The position numbers were made by a program, and so were the translations under genes. Below are positions 1 to 9,660 of a DNA stretch of 64,000 nt, in pieces. Within the stretch, counting starts at the first letter, position 1; the number at the start of each line of letters is the position of its first letter. The DNA is from Prochilodus magdalenae (lineage: Eukaryota > Chordata > Actinopteri > Characiformes > Prochilodontidae). The DNA lies in contig JAMWET010006934.1 in the NCBI GenBank assembly GCA_024036415.1, positions 60,001 to 124,000 on the forward strand. The letters are read 5' to 3'. Under the pieces are notes generated by a model that ran no database searches, was not told the DNA's origin, and saw nothing but the letters and a program-made list of their open reading frames with translations.

Positions 1-460
1 GGATGCAGCTGCTCAGCCATGGAAACCCATTCCATGAAGCTCCACACACTGAAGCCACATCCGTGTAGTGATGGACTCTGCAGAAAGCCGGCGACCTCTG
101 CGCACCATGGGCCTCACCATCCGCTGACCCCGCTCTGTCATATATGGCCTACCACCTTGTGGCTGAGTTGCTGTCGTTCCCAATCACTTCCACTGTGCTA
201 TAATCCCACTGACGGTGGACTGTGGAATATTTAGTAGTGAGGGAATTTCACCACTGCTCTTGTAGCACACATGAAGCATCCTATCCCGGTACCACACTGG
301 ATTTTACTGAGCTCCTGAGAGCGACCCATTCTCTCACTAAGGTCTGTAGGAGCAGTTAGCATGTCTAGGTGCTTGGTTTTATACACCTGTGGCCATGGAA
401 GTGATTGGAACACCTGTATTTAATGATTGGGATGGGTGAGTGAATACTTTTGGCAGTATA
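1..460. mobile_element. Tc1/mariner-like element, one end (truncated by the window edge)
   Basis: The stretch ends in gtgagtgaatacttttggca followed by gta and TA, a terminus typical of a widespread fish Tc1-like family. The interior has no intact transposase. A transposase-end fragment that looks like the same family is at 49020-49255. Confidence 0.6.
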
Positions 461-536
461 ATGTTTTTAATAGAAATTTGCCCGGATGCCTCAAAGGAAG
501 GTGATGTAAGGGAGCAAGGGAGCTTCCCTTCTATTT

Positions 537-866
537 TTGAGAAGACTCGCTTTCAGTTTTCCAATGAAATCTGCAGGAATATTTATTTTTCCGCACCTCC
601 AAAGTTCAGTCTTTGAAGCTGGTTGTATGTTCTGCAGTCATCCACCTTCCACCTTCAGCAGTTTTCCTGCAGTACTCGCACGTGAAATGAGATCCCCACG
701 GTTTGTCCTGATCCCCGACAGACAGGCATGCCATAGTCTGCTTTGTAGGCCTCTTGTATGTAGGCATCTTAGCAGATGCTTTCACAGAGCACCTCTCCAC
801 TCTGGTCTGGATAAATTGGTCCACAGATGGAGAAGAATGCGTCTGCCGGAAGCTGCGGCATCTTGA
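537..866 (-). pseudogene. Mobile-element-derived Cys-motif protein fragment
   Basis: On the minus strand an open stretch reads SICGPIY...DQSGE, then in a nearby frame VGDQDKPWGSHFTCEYCRK and a W about ten residues on. DQDKPWxxHxxC is the signature of a multi-copy protein found in fish and invertebrate genomes near or inside transposons. Frames shift between the pieces, so it is a broken copy. A related piece (FCYVCGQF) appears on the minus strand at about 2470-2560. Confidence 0.45.
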
Positions 867-979
867 TGTCTTTTAAATTACCTGTAGCTCTGTATCCACT
901 ATCCACTCACTCAGCTGGAGCATCAGCTGAGCTGGCTGTTTTCACACACCTGTATTTATACTGCTATGTAGACTACTGG

Positions 980-1050
980 ACAGTTCCAGACAGTTCTAGA
1001 AAGTTCTAAACAGTTCTCAAAAGTTCTAGGAAATTTAAAACAGTTCTATA
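980..1050. repeat. Degenerate cagttctaga-type tandem repeat
   Basis: About seven diverged copies of a 10-11 bp unit (cagttccaga, cagttctaga, aagttctaaa, cagttctcaa). Confidence 0.6.
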
Positions 1051-1139
1051 AATTTATCTGGAGAGCTCTCACAGTTCCAGAAGCTACTAGACGATAGAGA
1101 GGCTTTGGACAATAGAGAGGGTTTCAAATCATCATTGTC

Positions 1140-1881
1140 CTGAGCACAAAGCAGAGTGTAGGAAGGAACCTGCCACGTTGCTTCACGTGTTTTGGGCCTG
1201 TACAGAGCTCGAAAGGTCTTGGAGGGCAGTTTTCACCTCATTGGGGGAGGTTTTTGAGTGTAGTATAGATCCGTGCCCATTGCTTGCAATGTTTGGGGTA
1301 CCGGTAGAACCCCAAGTCCCAAAGTGGCTGACGCAGTGGTCTTTGCCCTTCTTCTTGCCAAGAGAAGAATTCTTCTCGGGTGGAAGTCTCCTACTCCACC
1401 TTCACATGCCCACATCTGTCAACATGTGGTTGTTTTTGGAGAAGATTTGGAAGATTAAATTTAATCTAAGGGGAACTGCAGACATGTTTGACCGGGTTTG
1501 GCAGCAGTTTGTCATTTATTTTAGACATTTATCCCATTTAAACAGTGAATAGATTGGATTACAGGGCAGATTTCCCTTTTTCATATGTATTAATGTTTTA
1601 ATTTTTTTGTAATTATTTCATTATAATTTTTTAAAAATATTTTATTTATTTATTTATTTATTTTTGTATTTATTATTAATCGTATTATTATTTTATTATA
1701 TTATATTCTGTATTTTTTATTACTTCCTTAGTTATTAATTAGTATATGGGGAGACCAGGTGGGTGGCTCTGGGGTATTGAGGGAGGGTGGTTGAGGGGGT
1801 GTGGGAGGGTGGTTGTTTCCTGGGGTTGGGGATTGGATGATTGCTGTAACTTGGTAAAATGTTCAATAAAAATAATAATAA
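1140..1881 (+). mobile_element. L1-type LINE, 3' end of ORF2 and tail
   Basis: The frame at 1178-1552 reads LLHVFWACTELERSWRAVF and KIWKIKFNLRG, with an overlapping frame giving LLAKRRILLGWKSPTPP. This is the C-terminal end of teleost L1 reverse-transcriptase ORFs, with at least one frameshift. It is followed by an AT-rich 3' UTR and an aataaaaataataataat tail. Confidence 0.7.
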
Positions 1882-2347
1882 TGCACCCACTCTCTTTAAA
1901 CGCCACTGGTAAACGATCAGCCCCAGTCAGGGGCACTTCACTAGAGCCGTTGTCCTGCCTCCCAACCCTAGTGTCATGAGAAAGTTGTACAATTAAATTG
2001 TAGCCATGATTTTCATTCCTTCCGTGGGCCAGTATTGTGGATCAAACTGTGGGATGAGTGTATCATTTCACCTCTACCATTCACTGAAGTAATCAATGTC
2101 CTGGGAACACCAGCAGCTTCTTAGTTTGATCTCTTCTTCTAATGTCTATTGCCTTTTCTCAGTGAGGCTTCCTGCCAGCTACACATCCTTTCAGACCTAT
2201 CGTTATTATTCCGCCTCCCGGTGACCATACGGATAGTGTTTTTCCAGAATGTCATCTCCTCTTTTTGGATCATTGTGTCCATTGGGTCTTGCTGCAGGTT
2301 GTCCTCCTCTATATTTACCTTCATGATATGCCCAAAGTAATGCTCAC

Positions 2348-3640
2348 CCTGTGGTAGACAGTAAAGAAGTGAATGTAAGTAGTTACTGTAACTAAGTAGT
2401 TTTTTTTCTGTATCTGTACTGAAGTACTGGAGTAATATTTTACTCGGGGTGTCTTCTCCACTCTGGTCTTCATAAATTGGCCACAAACGTAGCAGAATGG
2501 ATGTGCTGGCTCCTGCAGCCTCGTGGCTTTTTGAATAGACGTCAGTGTCAGACTAATGAATGAGCTTCTATTAAAGACTGGTGGACTGAGAGACACTAGA
2601 GTCTCCTCACCTACACTGAGCTGATGAAGAGTCCTGTTCCAGAAATGATAATAGGACATTAGAGCCGTAATAAACCATGCTCCTGTTACTCTCCATACTT
2701 AAGTACATCTGAAGGTAAATACTTTAGTACTGTTACTCTCCATACTTAAGTACATCTGAAGGTACATACTTTAGTACTGTTACTCTCCATACTTAAGTAC
2801 ATCTGAAGGTACATACTTTAGTACTGGTACTCTCCATACTTAAGTACATCTGAAGGTACATACTTTAGTACTGTTACTCTCTATACTTAAGTACATCTGA
2901 AGGTACATACTTTAGTACTGTTACTCTCTATACTTAAGTACATCTGAAGGTACATACTTTAGTACTGGTACTCTCCATACTTAAGTACATCTGGAGGTAC
3001 ATACTTTAGTACTGTTAATCTCCATACTTAAGTACATCTGAAGGTTCATACTTTAGTACTGGTACTCTCCATACTTAAGTACATCTGAAGGTAAATACTT
3101 TAGTACTGTTACTCGCCATACTTAAGTACATCTGAAGGTAAATACTTTAGTACTGTTACTCTCCATACTTAAGTACATCTGAAGGTAAATACTTTAGTAC
3201 TGTTACTCTCCATACTTCAGTACATCTGAAGGTACATACTTTAGTACTGGTACTCACCATACTTAAGTACATCTGAAGGTACATACTTTAGTACTGTTAC
3301 TCTCCATACTTAAGTACATCTGAAGGTAAATACTTTAGTACTGTTACTCTCCATACTTAAGTACATCTGAAGGTAAATACTTTAGTACTGTTACTCTCCA
3401 TACTTCAGTACATCTGAAGGTAAATACTTTAGTACTGTTACTCTCCATACTTCAGTACATCTGAAGGTACATACTTCAGTGCAGTTACTCTCCATACTTA
3501 AGTACATCTGAAGGTAAATACTTTAGTACTGTTACTCTCCATACTTAAGTACATCTGAAGGTAAATACTTTAGTACTGTTACTCCAGTGGAGGACTAAAG
3601 GGAGGAGCTTCTACTGACACTGAAGGACGATTTTAACTTG
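2348..3640. mobile_element. hAT-like non-autonomous element containing a 47-bp minisatellite (copy A)
   Basis: It shares terminal and internal sequence with an inverted copy at 60195-61288: the block from agtagttactgta to the atctgta region, the block with cctacactgagctgatgaag, and ctaaagggaggagcttctac after the array. Copy B ends in cagtggtgaacagtaac, a hAT-type terminus. No transposase is seen. Confidence 0.5.
2685..3583 (+). repeat. 47-bp minisatellite, about 19 copies
   Basis: The unit is tactttagtactgttactc, then tccatacttaagtac, then atctgaaggtaca. The 47-bp period is exact over most of the array. Variants are mainly gtaaata/gtacata and tactgtt/tactggt. Confidence 0.95.
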
Positions 3641-4285
3641 AGGATCTCTACTGTAACTCAACTACATGGTTTGTGTACTTCATCCACTGCTGCGTATATC
3701 TGATATGTTTCGTCCCTCATACATCATGGATGTTGAAGTTCTGTAACTATGCAGTTCAATAGTTTCAAGTGAATGTCTCCGGTTGTTTAAACTATGAGTA
3801 ATAACACCAAGCGCTTGCTCCCTACCTCAATACCTGTAACCTTTGAGGACTGATGTTTAAAGATTGATTTTAGATAGTATCTCGTATTGCAGCCTTGCAG
3901 AGTTCCATTTGTCTGAGTCTGCTTTTCCGCTGCCGCTCTTGCTTTGTCATGCTCTTCCTAAACAATCCAGGGTGACGGTGCGGTGTTTTCCGGGTGTAGG
4001 AAGAACGTCAGTTGGAAATCCTTTCAAGAGAAATCTTGCATCGCTTGATAAAGCCTTCATCTCACACTCGTCTCTCTGACATTCTTCTGGGTTCACCGAA
4101 AGAAAGCAAAAGGATTAGTTCAGTGTGAGCCGCTAGGAGGGCAACCTCTTGCGATGAATGATGAACATGCCGACTGTGGCCCAGAAGCTAAAGCTATACT
4201 CAGTCATAACACTTAAAGCTGTGAATTGAGTCTGAACAATGCACCAACATTCAGTCACTCCTGTGTTTTTATAGGAGAGAGTTTC
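3641..4285. other. No gene or clear repeat recognised
   Basis: Mixed-composition mcph1 intron sequence. The 71-codon open frame at 3864-4079 matches nothing I know. Confidence 0.5.
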
Positions 4286-5045
4286 TGGCTCAACAGACGA
4301 TTGATAAATGGACCAGAAGTCCAGAAAGGTATTTGAGGGTGGGGTTTGGGAATCGGTAGATGAAAAGATTATGTTTGAGTCTTTGCATTGAGTAGTCGTA
4401 GTCTAGGTGAACGGCACGCATAAGATGTGATTCGGTAGCTCCACTGTTCAACCTGAGGGCCACACTGAGGTTAGAGCTTGTGGGAAAGAACAGTTGGATG
4501 GCAGTGCTGTTGGGAAGGAGGATAAAGGTGACCAGGATCAATAACTGATGATAAATTTAGACTGATATGATCAATATTTATTGAGCTACACATACAGAAG
4601 TCTTTCTCTCAGTATGGCGTCGGGCCGCCGTGTTTGCTAACCCAACGTGCCAGACGTCTCGGTATGGAGCTGTAGAGGTTCCTAATGGTGTCCTGTGATA
4701 ATCCATCCCATGCAGCTTAAACATCCTAACACAGTTCCTGCAGATGGTGCGGTAAGGGTGGATGTGGAGTGGATGGTCCGCAGTTGTGTTCACTCCCGCA
4801 CACGTCGGTTCTGTCTCCTCATGGTTCGTGTAGGTCTCCCAGATCCTTTATGGCACTGGTTCATGCCGCCTCTATGCTATGCTACCAACAACGTGTTATG
4901 GTAATATCCACACGTCCAGAATTTGAATCATTTCAGTGTGTCATGATGTCCAACCTACCCATCAAGTTTCATTCCTGTAGGTGGACTCATTCTGGGTGCC
5001 ACGTTTTTTTGATGATGGGTTTATATGTACTCTCCTTCTGAAGAT
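4286..5045 (-). mobile_element. Degenerate Tc1-like element
   Basis: On the minus strand it shares long stretches with the plus-strand remnant at 49797-51035 (subterminal gatcaataactgatgataaa, agtatggcgtcgggccgcc and gataatccatcccatgcagc). Only scraps of transposase coding remain. Confidence 0.65.
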
Positions 5046-5481
5046 GCCTACAGCACATGCTACAGTATATGCTGTCCTGTAGGGCTGCACAATCTAATGT
5101 TTCAGCATCATCGCAGTGTGCACAAGAGCAATAGCAGGATTGCAATACATCTTATTAATGTTATAATTTAATTAATATAGCTATTTTATTTATTTATATT
5201 TTGGCAGATGCACTCCCTTACAAAATTCATCAGTCCAGTCGTTCTAGATTGATTCCTTCTTTCCAAATAGAGCTGTTCAGTAAATCTGTTCTGAAAATTC
5301 CTACATATTTTTTTATATTGATAAATATCTGCAATATATACATTACAGAAAACAAATATTGGATTGGCTGTGGGGTATTGATGTCAGCATACGGTTTGTT
5401 GGTGAATCTGTTAATGCAGGTTAAGACTGTACTGTGAACAGTGAAAGTCATATGCCAGCAACTTCTAGAAATAATCTCGCG

Positions 5482-7098
5482 AAAGTTTGGGCAGCGTTGT
5501 TAATTTTCCTGATTTACCTTTATAAAGCATTGATAAAGCTGAAAAAAGATAAAGCATTGTTTGGATAAAAAAATTGCGTTAAATATATCATATAGGGGAC
5601 AAACACAGTGATATTTGAGAAGTGAAATGAAGTTTATATGATTTACAGAAAGTGTGCAATAATTGGTTAAACAAAAGTAGGCAGGTGCATAAATTTGGGC
5701 ACTGTTGTCATTTTATTGATTTCAAAACCTTTAGAACTAATTATTGGAACTCAAATTTGGTTTGATAAGTTCAGTGACCCTTGACCTCCATGCACAGGTG
5801 ACTCCAATTATGAGAAAGGGTATTTAAGGGGGGCAATTGTAAGTTTTTCTCCTCTTTGCATCTTCTCTGAAGAGTCGCAGCATGGGAGTCTCAAAACAAC
5901 TTTCAAATGACCTGAAAACAAAGATTGTTCCCCGTCATGGTTTAGGGGAAGGATACAGAAAGCTATCTCAGAGATTTCAGCTTTCAGTCTCCACTGTGAG
6001 AAACATAGTGAGGAAATGAAAGACCACAGGCACAGTTCAAGTCACGGCTCGAAGGGGCAGACCAAGAAAAATCTGGAATAAACAGAAGCGAAGGATGTGG
6101 AGAACAGTCAGAGTCAACCCACAGACCAGCACCAAAGACCTACAACATGATCTTGCTGCTGATGGAGTCACTGTGCATCGTTCAACTATTCGGCGCACTT
6201 TACACAAGGAGATGCTGTATGGGAGAGTGATGCGGAGGAAGCCTTTTCTTCGCCCACATCACAAACAGAGCCGCTTGAGGTATGCTAAAGCACATTTGGA
6301 CAAGCCAGCTTCATTTTGGAATAAGGTGCTGTGTTATTTGAGCATAACAAGGGCCGTTATGCATGGAGGAAAAAGAACACAGCACTCCAAGAAAAACACC
6401 TGCTACCTACAGTAAAATTTGGTGGTGGTTCCATCATGCTGTGGGGCTGTGTGGCCAGTACAGGGACTGGGAATCTTGTTAAAGTTGAGGGACGCATGGA
6501 TTCCAATCAATATCAGCAGATTCTGGAGACCAATGTCCAGGAATCAGTGACACAGCTGAAGCTGCGCCGGGGCTGGATCTTCCAACAAGACAACGACCCT
6601 AAACACTGCTCAAAATCTACTAATGCATTCATGCAGAGGAACAAGTACAACGTTCTGGAATGGCCATCTCAGTCCCCAGACCTGAATATTATTGAAAATC
6701 TGTGGTGTCACTTAAAGAGAGCTGTCCATGCTCGGAAACCATCAAACCTGAATGAACTAGAGATGTTTTGTAAAGAAGAATGGTCTAAAATACCTTCAGC
6801 CACAATCCAGACTCTCATTAGAAGCTATAGGAAGCGTTTAGAGGCTGTTATTTCTGTGAAAGGAGGATCTACTAAAGGATTTTTTTGGGGGCCCAAATTT
6901 ATCCACCTGCCTACTTTTGTTTAGGCAATTATTGCACACTTTCTGTAAATCATATAAACTTCGTTTCACTTCTCAAATATCACTGTGTTTGTCCCCTATA
7001 TGATATATTTAACTTAATTTTTTTATCCAAACAATCAATGCTTTATAAAGGTAAATCAGGAAAATTAACAACGCTGCCCAAACTTTTGCACCCCACTG
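5482..7098 (+). mobile_element. Tc1 transposon with long inverted repeats, nearly full length
   Basis: Inverted repeats of about 215 bp lie at 5482-5700 and 6888-7098 (for example agtttgggcagcgttgttaa against its complement). They enclose one plus-strand transposase gene. The right end reads ccccactg followed by TA; the matching outer 10-12 bp of the left end are lost or diverged. The right TA runs straight into a (TATC)n microsatellite. Confidence 0.9.
5882..6924 (+). pseudogene. Tc1 transposase (DD34E), inactivated
   Basis: Starts MGVSKQLSNDLKTKIV with the first helix-turn-helix (KLSQRFQLSVSTVRNIV). Codon 46 is a TGA at 6017-6019. The second DNA-binding part (GRPRKIW...LAADGVTVHRSTIRRTL) follows in frame to about 6325. 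There a deletion and frameshift remove the segment that should carry the first catalytic Asp. The rest (6331-6924) is intact, with FQQDNDPKH (second Asp), PDLNIIENLW (Glu) and the C-terminus. It cannot encode an active enzyme. Confidence 0.9.
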
Positions 7099-7175
<77 letters not shown>

Positions 7176-7178
7176 CTT

Positions 7179-7209
<31 letters not shown>

Positions 7210-7210
7210 G
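7098..7210 (+). repeat. (TATC)n then (TC)n microsatellite
   Basis: About 19 TATC units to 7174, then TC repeats to about 7210, directly after the right end of the Tc1 element. Confidence 0.95.
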
Positions 7211-7318
7211 TGTCTGTATATACATATACATTCATACAAACTGCACCAATCCATTCCAACAGCCTGCAATATTTCTATCTATATATATGTATGTGTGTGT
7301 GTATATGTGTGTATATCT

Positions 7319-7319
7319 A

Positions 7320-7400
<81 letters not shown>

Positions 7401-7415
7401 ATCTATATATATATA
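7319..7415. repeat. (TA)n microsatellite
   Basis: About 80 bp of alternating TA, interrupted at the end by ctatctatata. Confidence 0.95.
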
Positions 7416-7420
7416 CACGT

Positions 7421-8329
7421 GTGTCTGCCGAAATCCTTTCAGATTGAAAAGGGTTATCCAGATTAGTACCAGCATGAGTTACAAAAGCCACGAGTCTGTG
7501 ATGGTATGGGAGTGTAAGTATATATAGGTCTGTAAGTATTCTCTAAGCATTGATTAAATGATGGGGGGAAAATATAATTCAATACTGAATGTTTTAATCA
7601 GTGCCCTCTGATTTGATTAGAATTTCACTTATTGTCCCATTTAAAAAGAAAGGTGTATATATAATGGGACATTCATATTTTTCAACCAATAACAACATTT
7701 ATCATTTAATAATGACTGACTTGCCTCGGCTCAAAAAAGACCATGGCCGTGTTTTTTTGCAGAGCAGCTTCTTCATCTTTGCGGAGGTAGACAGCTCGGA
7801 GGGCACACACCTGGCTGCACGTCGTCCCAGTTGCCAATAAGCATATCTATAAACATGTTATGTACCATGGAGCTGTTTTGGCTTCTCTGTGTGCTGATGG
7901 ACCTGAACCCCCAACTTCCTGTGGTGGGAGCAGAGAGGAAGTGCTGTGTGCGTGTGCGCGAGACTGGTGCTCATGTGCTTGTGCCGAGGACCTGCTGTCC
8001 TGGGGCCAGAGTACAGGGGACGGATGGAGCGGTGGGACATGTTGCTGTGCTTAAACAACACTAACCGCTTTTCCCTCTTTATGGCCTTGGACTTGTGTTT
8101 CCTCTCCGCTCACCAAATATGCAGATACATCCGGCATGTGTTTCTCATGCAAGTGCGTGGCCTGTCGTGTCTTCTAACGCGTTGCTTACTAATGCATCTC
8201 TCATCAACAGGCATAGTGCTAGTGAAACTTGAAAACTGCAATTTTTAAAGGCAAAAATGTTTCCATTAGCCAAAATGCAGTTTCCATCTGTTTTAGAGAT
8301 CCATCAACTGCACCATTCGTTTTTCTTCT
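7421..8329. other. No gene recognised
   Basis: mcph1 intron. Overlapping 60-100-codon frames at 7831-8248 lie on both strands and show no domain, so I treat them as chance. Confidence 0.5.
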
Positions 8330-8700
8330 ACTGGGAAGGAAGATAAAGGTTATTAATAACAGTAAATGATGATAAAGTTAGACCGATATGGGTAATATTT
8401 ATTAAGGTACGCATACAGAAGTCTCCCAGTATAACGTCAGGTTGGCGTGTTGCGTAATGCCGCCATCTGCCAATGGTGCTGCACTAACAGGATGACTCAT
8501 GGAGACATCACTGCTCGCTGGATGTCTGTAATGGTGGCTGTTGGGTCAGTCAGGTACAGAGATAAGGCCCGTCCTTGCTTACGCTACACAACCAAGTGTG
8601 AAACTGGAATCATTAGCATGTCTCACAATGTCAAACCTACCCACCAAGTTTCATTCCTGTGAATTTCGTTCCTCCTTCTGGGTGGATCTATTTGCGCAGT
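8330..8700 (-). mobile_element. Tc1-like remnant, same family as 4286-5045
   Basis: Shares ggaagataaaggt, acagtaaatgatgataaa and cagaagtctcccagtata-type stretches, and the atgtcaaacctacccacca / aagtttcattcctgt end. Confidence 0.6.
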
Positions 8701-9269
8701 AGTTACTAGGTTTTGGTTTTTACTGTGGGTAAATGCAGTGTGCTGGGGGTCTTGTACTGGATTGTTTGAGATAGAGAAGGCCTTGGTTGTCTTGGTTTTA
8801 TCTCGGCATGGTTGCAATGAGCTGTTTTCACAGCAGGGGGTTCTTACCTCTTATTGCTCACTAGCAGCTCAACACACAACAGCGACAGGGTCCCATTTTA
8901 GGGGTTCCCAACCCTGTCTAGCTCACAGGCCCACCTGTTTAAACTTAAAAGGATAATAAAGGCCCAACGTTGTACGTGTTAATTGTGTTTGTCTTTTATT
9001 TCTCAAGTGTTAACATCAGTTGACTCGTCTCCTGGCACATATCTAGCCAGTAGCACCAGTTCCTCAGCCGTCATAAAAGCTTCCTTACTCTGTGCAGCAT
9101 GTCTGGGTAGGAGGTTGCTAGGTTTTGCGATGTTGTGATGTGATTTTTTTTTTCATTTCCTGGCCCACTGAATTACTGCCTCCCCCAAAAGTGGGGTCTG
9201 TGAACCGCTAGAGGGTGCTTTATCACCCGCGGGTGGTCCACAGCCCACAGGTCGAGGATCCCTATATTA

Positions 9270-9425
9270 TTTCATAATTTATTCTCAAAACTGCTTATCC
9301 ATCTGGGTCACGGGTGGTCCTGGGTCTTATCCCAGCCCTTGCTGGGCCTCCCTGGACAGGCTGCTTATCCATCACAGGGCAGATACGAACTCACACCTAG
9401 GGGACAATTTAGCATCGCCTGACCC
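9270..9425 (+). repeat. Dispersed repeat fragment
   Basis: aaactgcttatccatctggg, cgggtggtcctgggtctta and gcttatccatcacagggcag are hallmarks of a very common fish intergenic repeat (LINE/SINE-type tail). Assignment is from pattern memory only. Confidence 0.4.
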
Positions 9426-9622
9426 AACCAGTGTATTAGATTTTTGCTAACAGAGGTGTGGCCACTAAGGAGCCTGTAGAAGGATAATGACCTTATGGGG
9501 TCATTTGGGATCATACCTATTGGCCTGTTGATGTACAGCCTCTCTATGTGGAGAGTTTCATCATTCATGTTACGAACTATGAATTAGTCAAGTGTGTAAT
9601 GATGTCCTTTTTTCTGTTTCAG

Positions 9623-9660
9623 AAAAACAGAACGTTAGTGATGACTAGCATGCCCACTGA
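9623..9660 (+). CDS. mcph1: mcph1 exon: lead-in to BRCT2
   Basis: A 38-nt micro-exon reading [12 protein letters not shown] plus two bases of a Glu codon. Acceptor ctgtttcag, donor gtaagt. RTLVMTSMP is the conserved lead-in to MCPH1 BRCT2. It is too short for ORF finding and is identified by homology and phase with the next exon. Confidence 0.85.

Noticed and set aside
2685..3583. CRISPR-like regular repeats
   Set aside because: Units are contiguous without unique spacers, in a vertebrate nuclear genome; it is a minisatellite. The same applies to 52835-53870 and 33606-34830.
6885..7527. 193-codon frame after the Tc1 transposase, YLSIYLSI and YIYIYI
   Set aside because: TATC and TA microsatellites.
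7831..8248. Possible upstream mcph1 exon (dense overlapping frames)
   Set aside because: No similarity to microcephalin; frames open on both strands; no matching phase with the 9623 exon.
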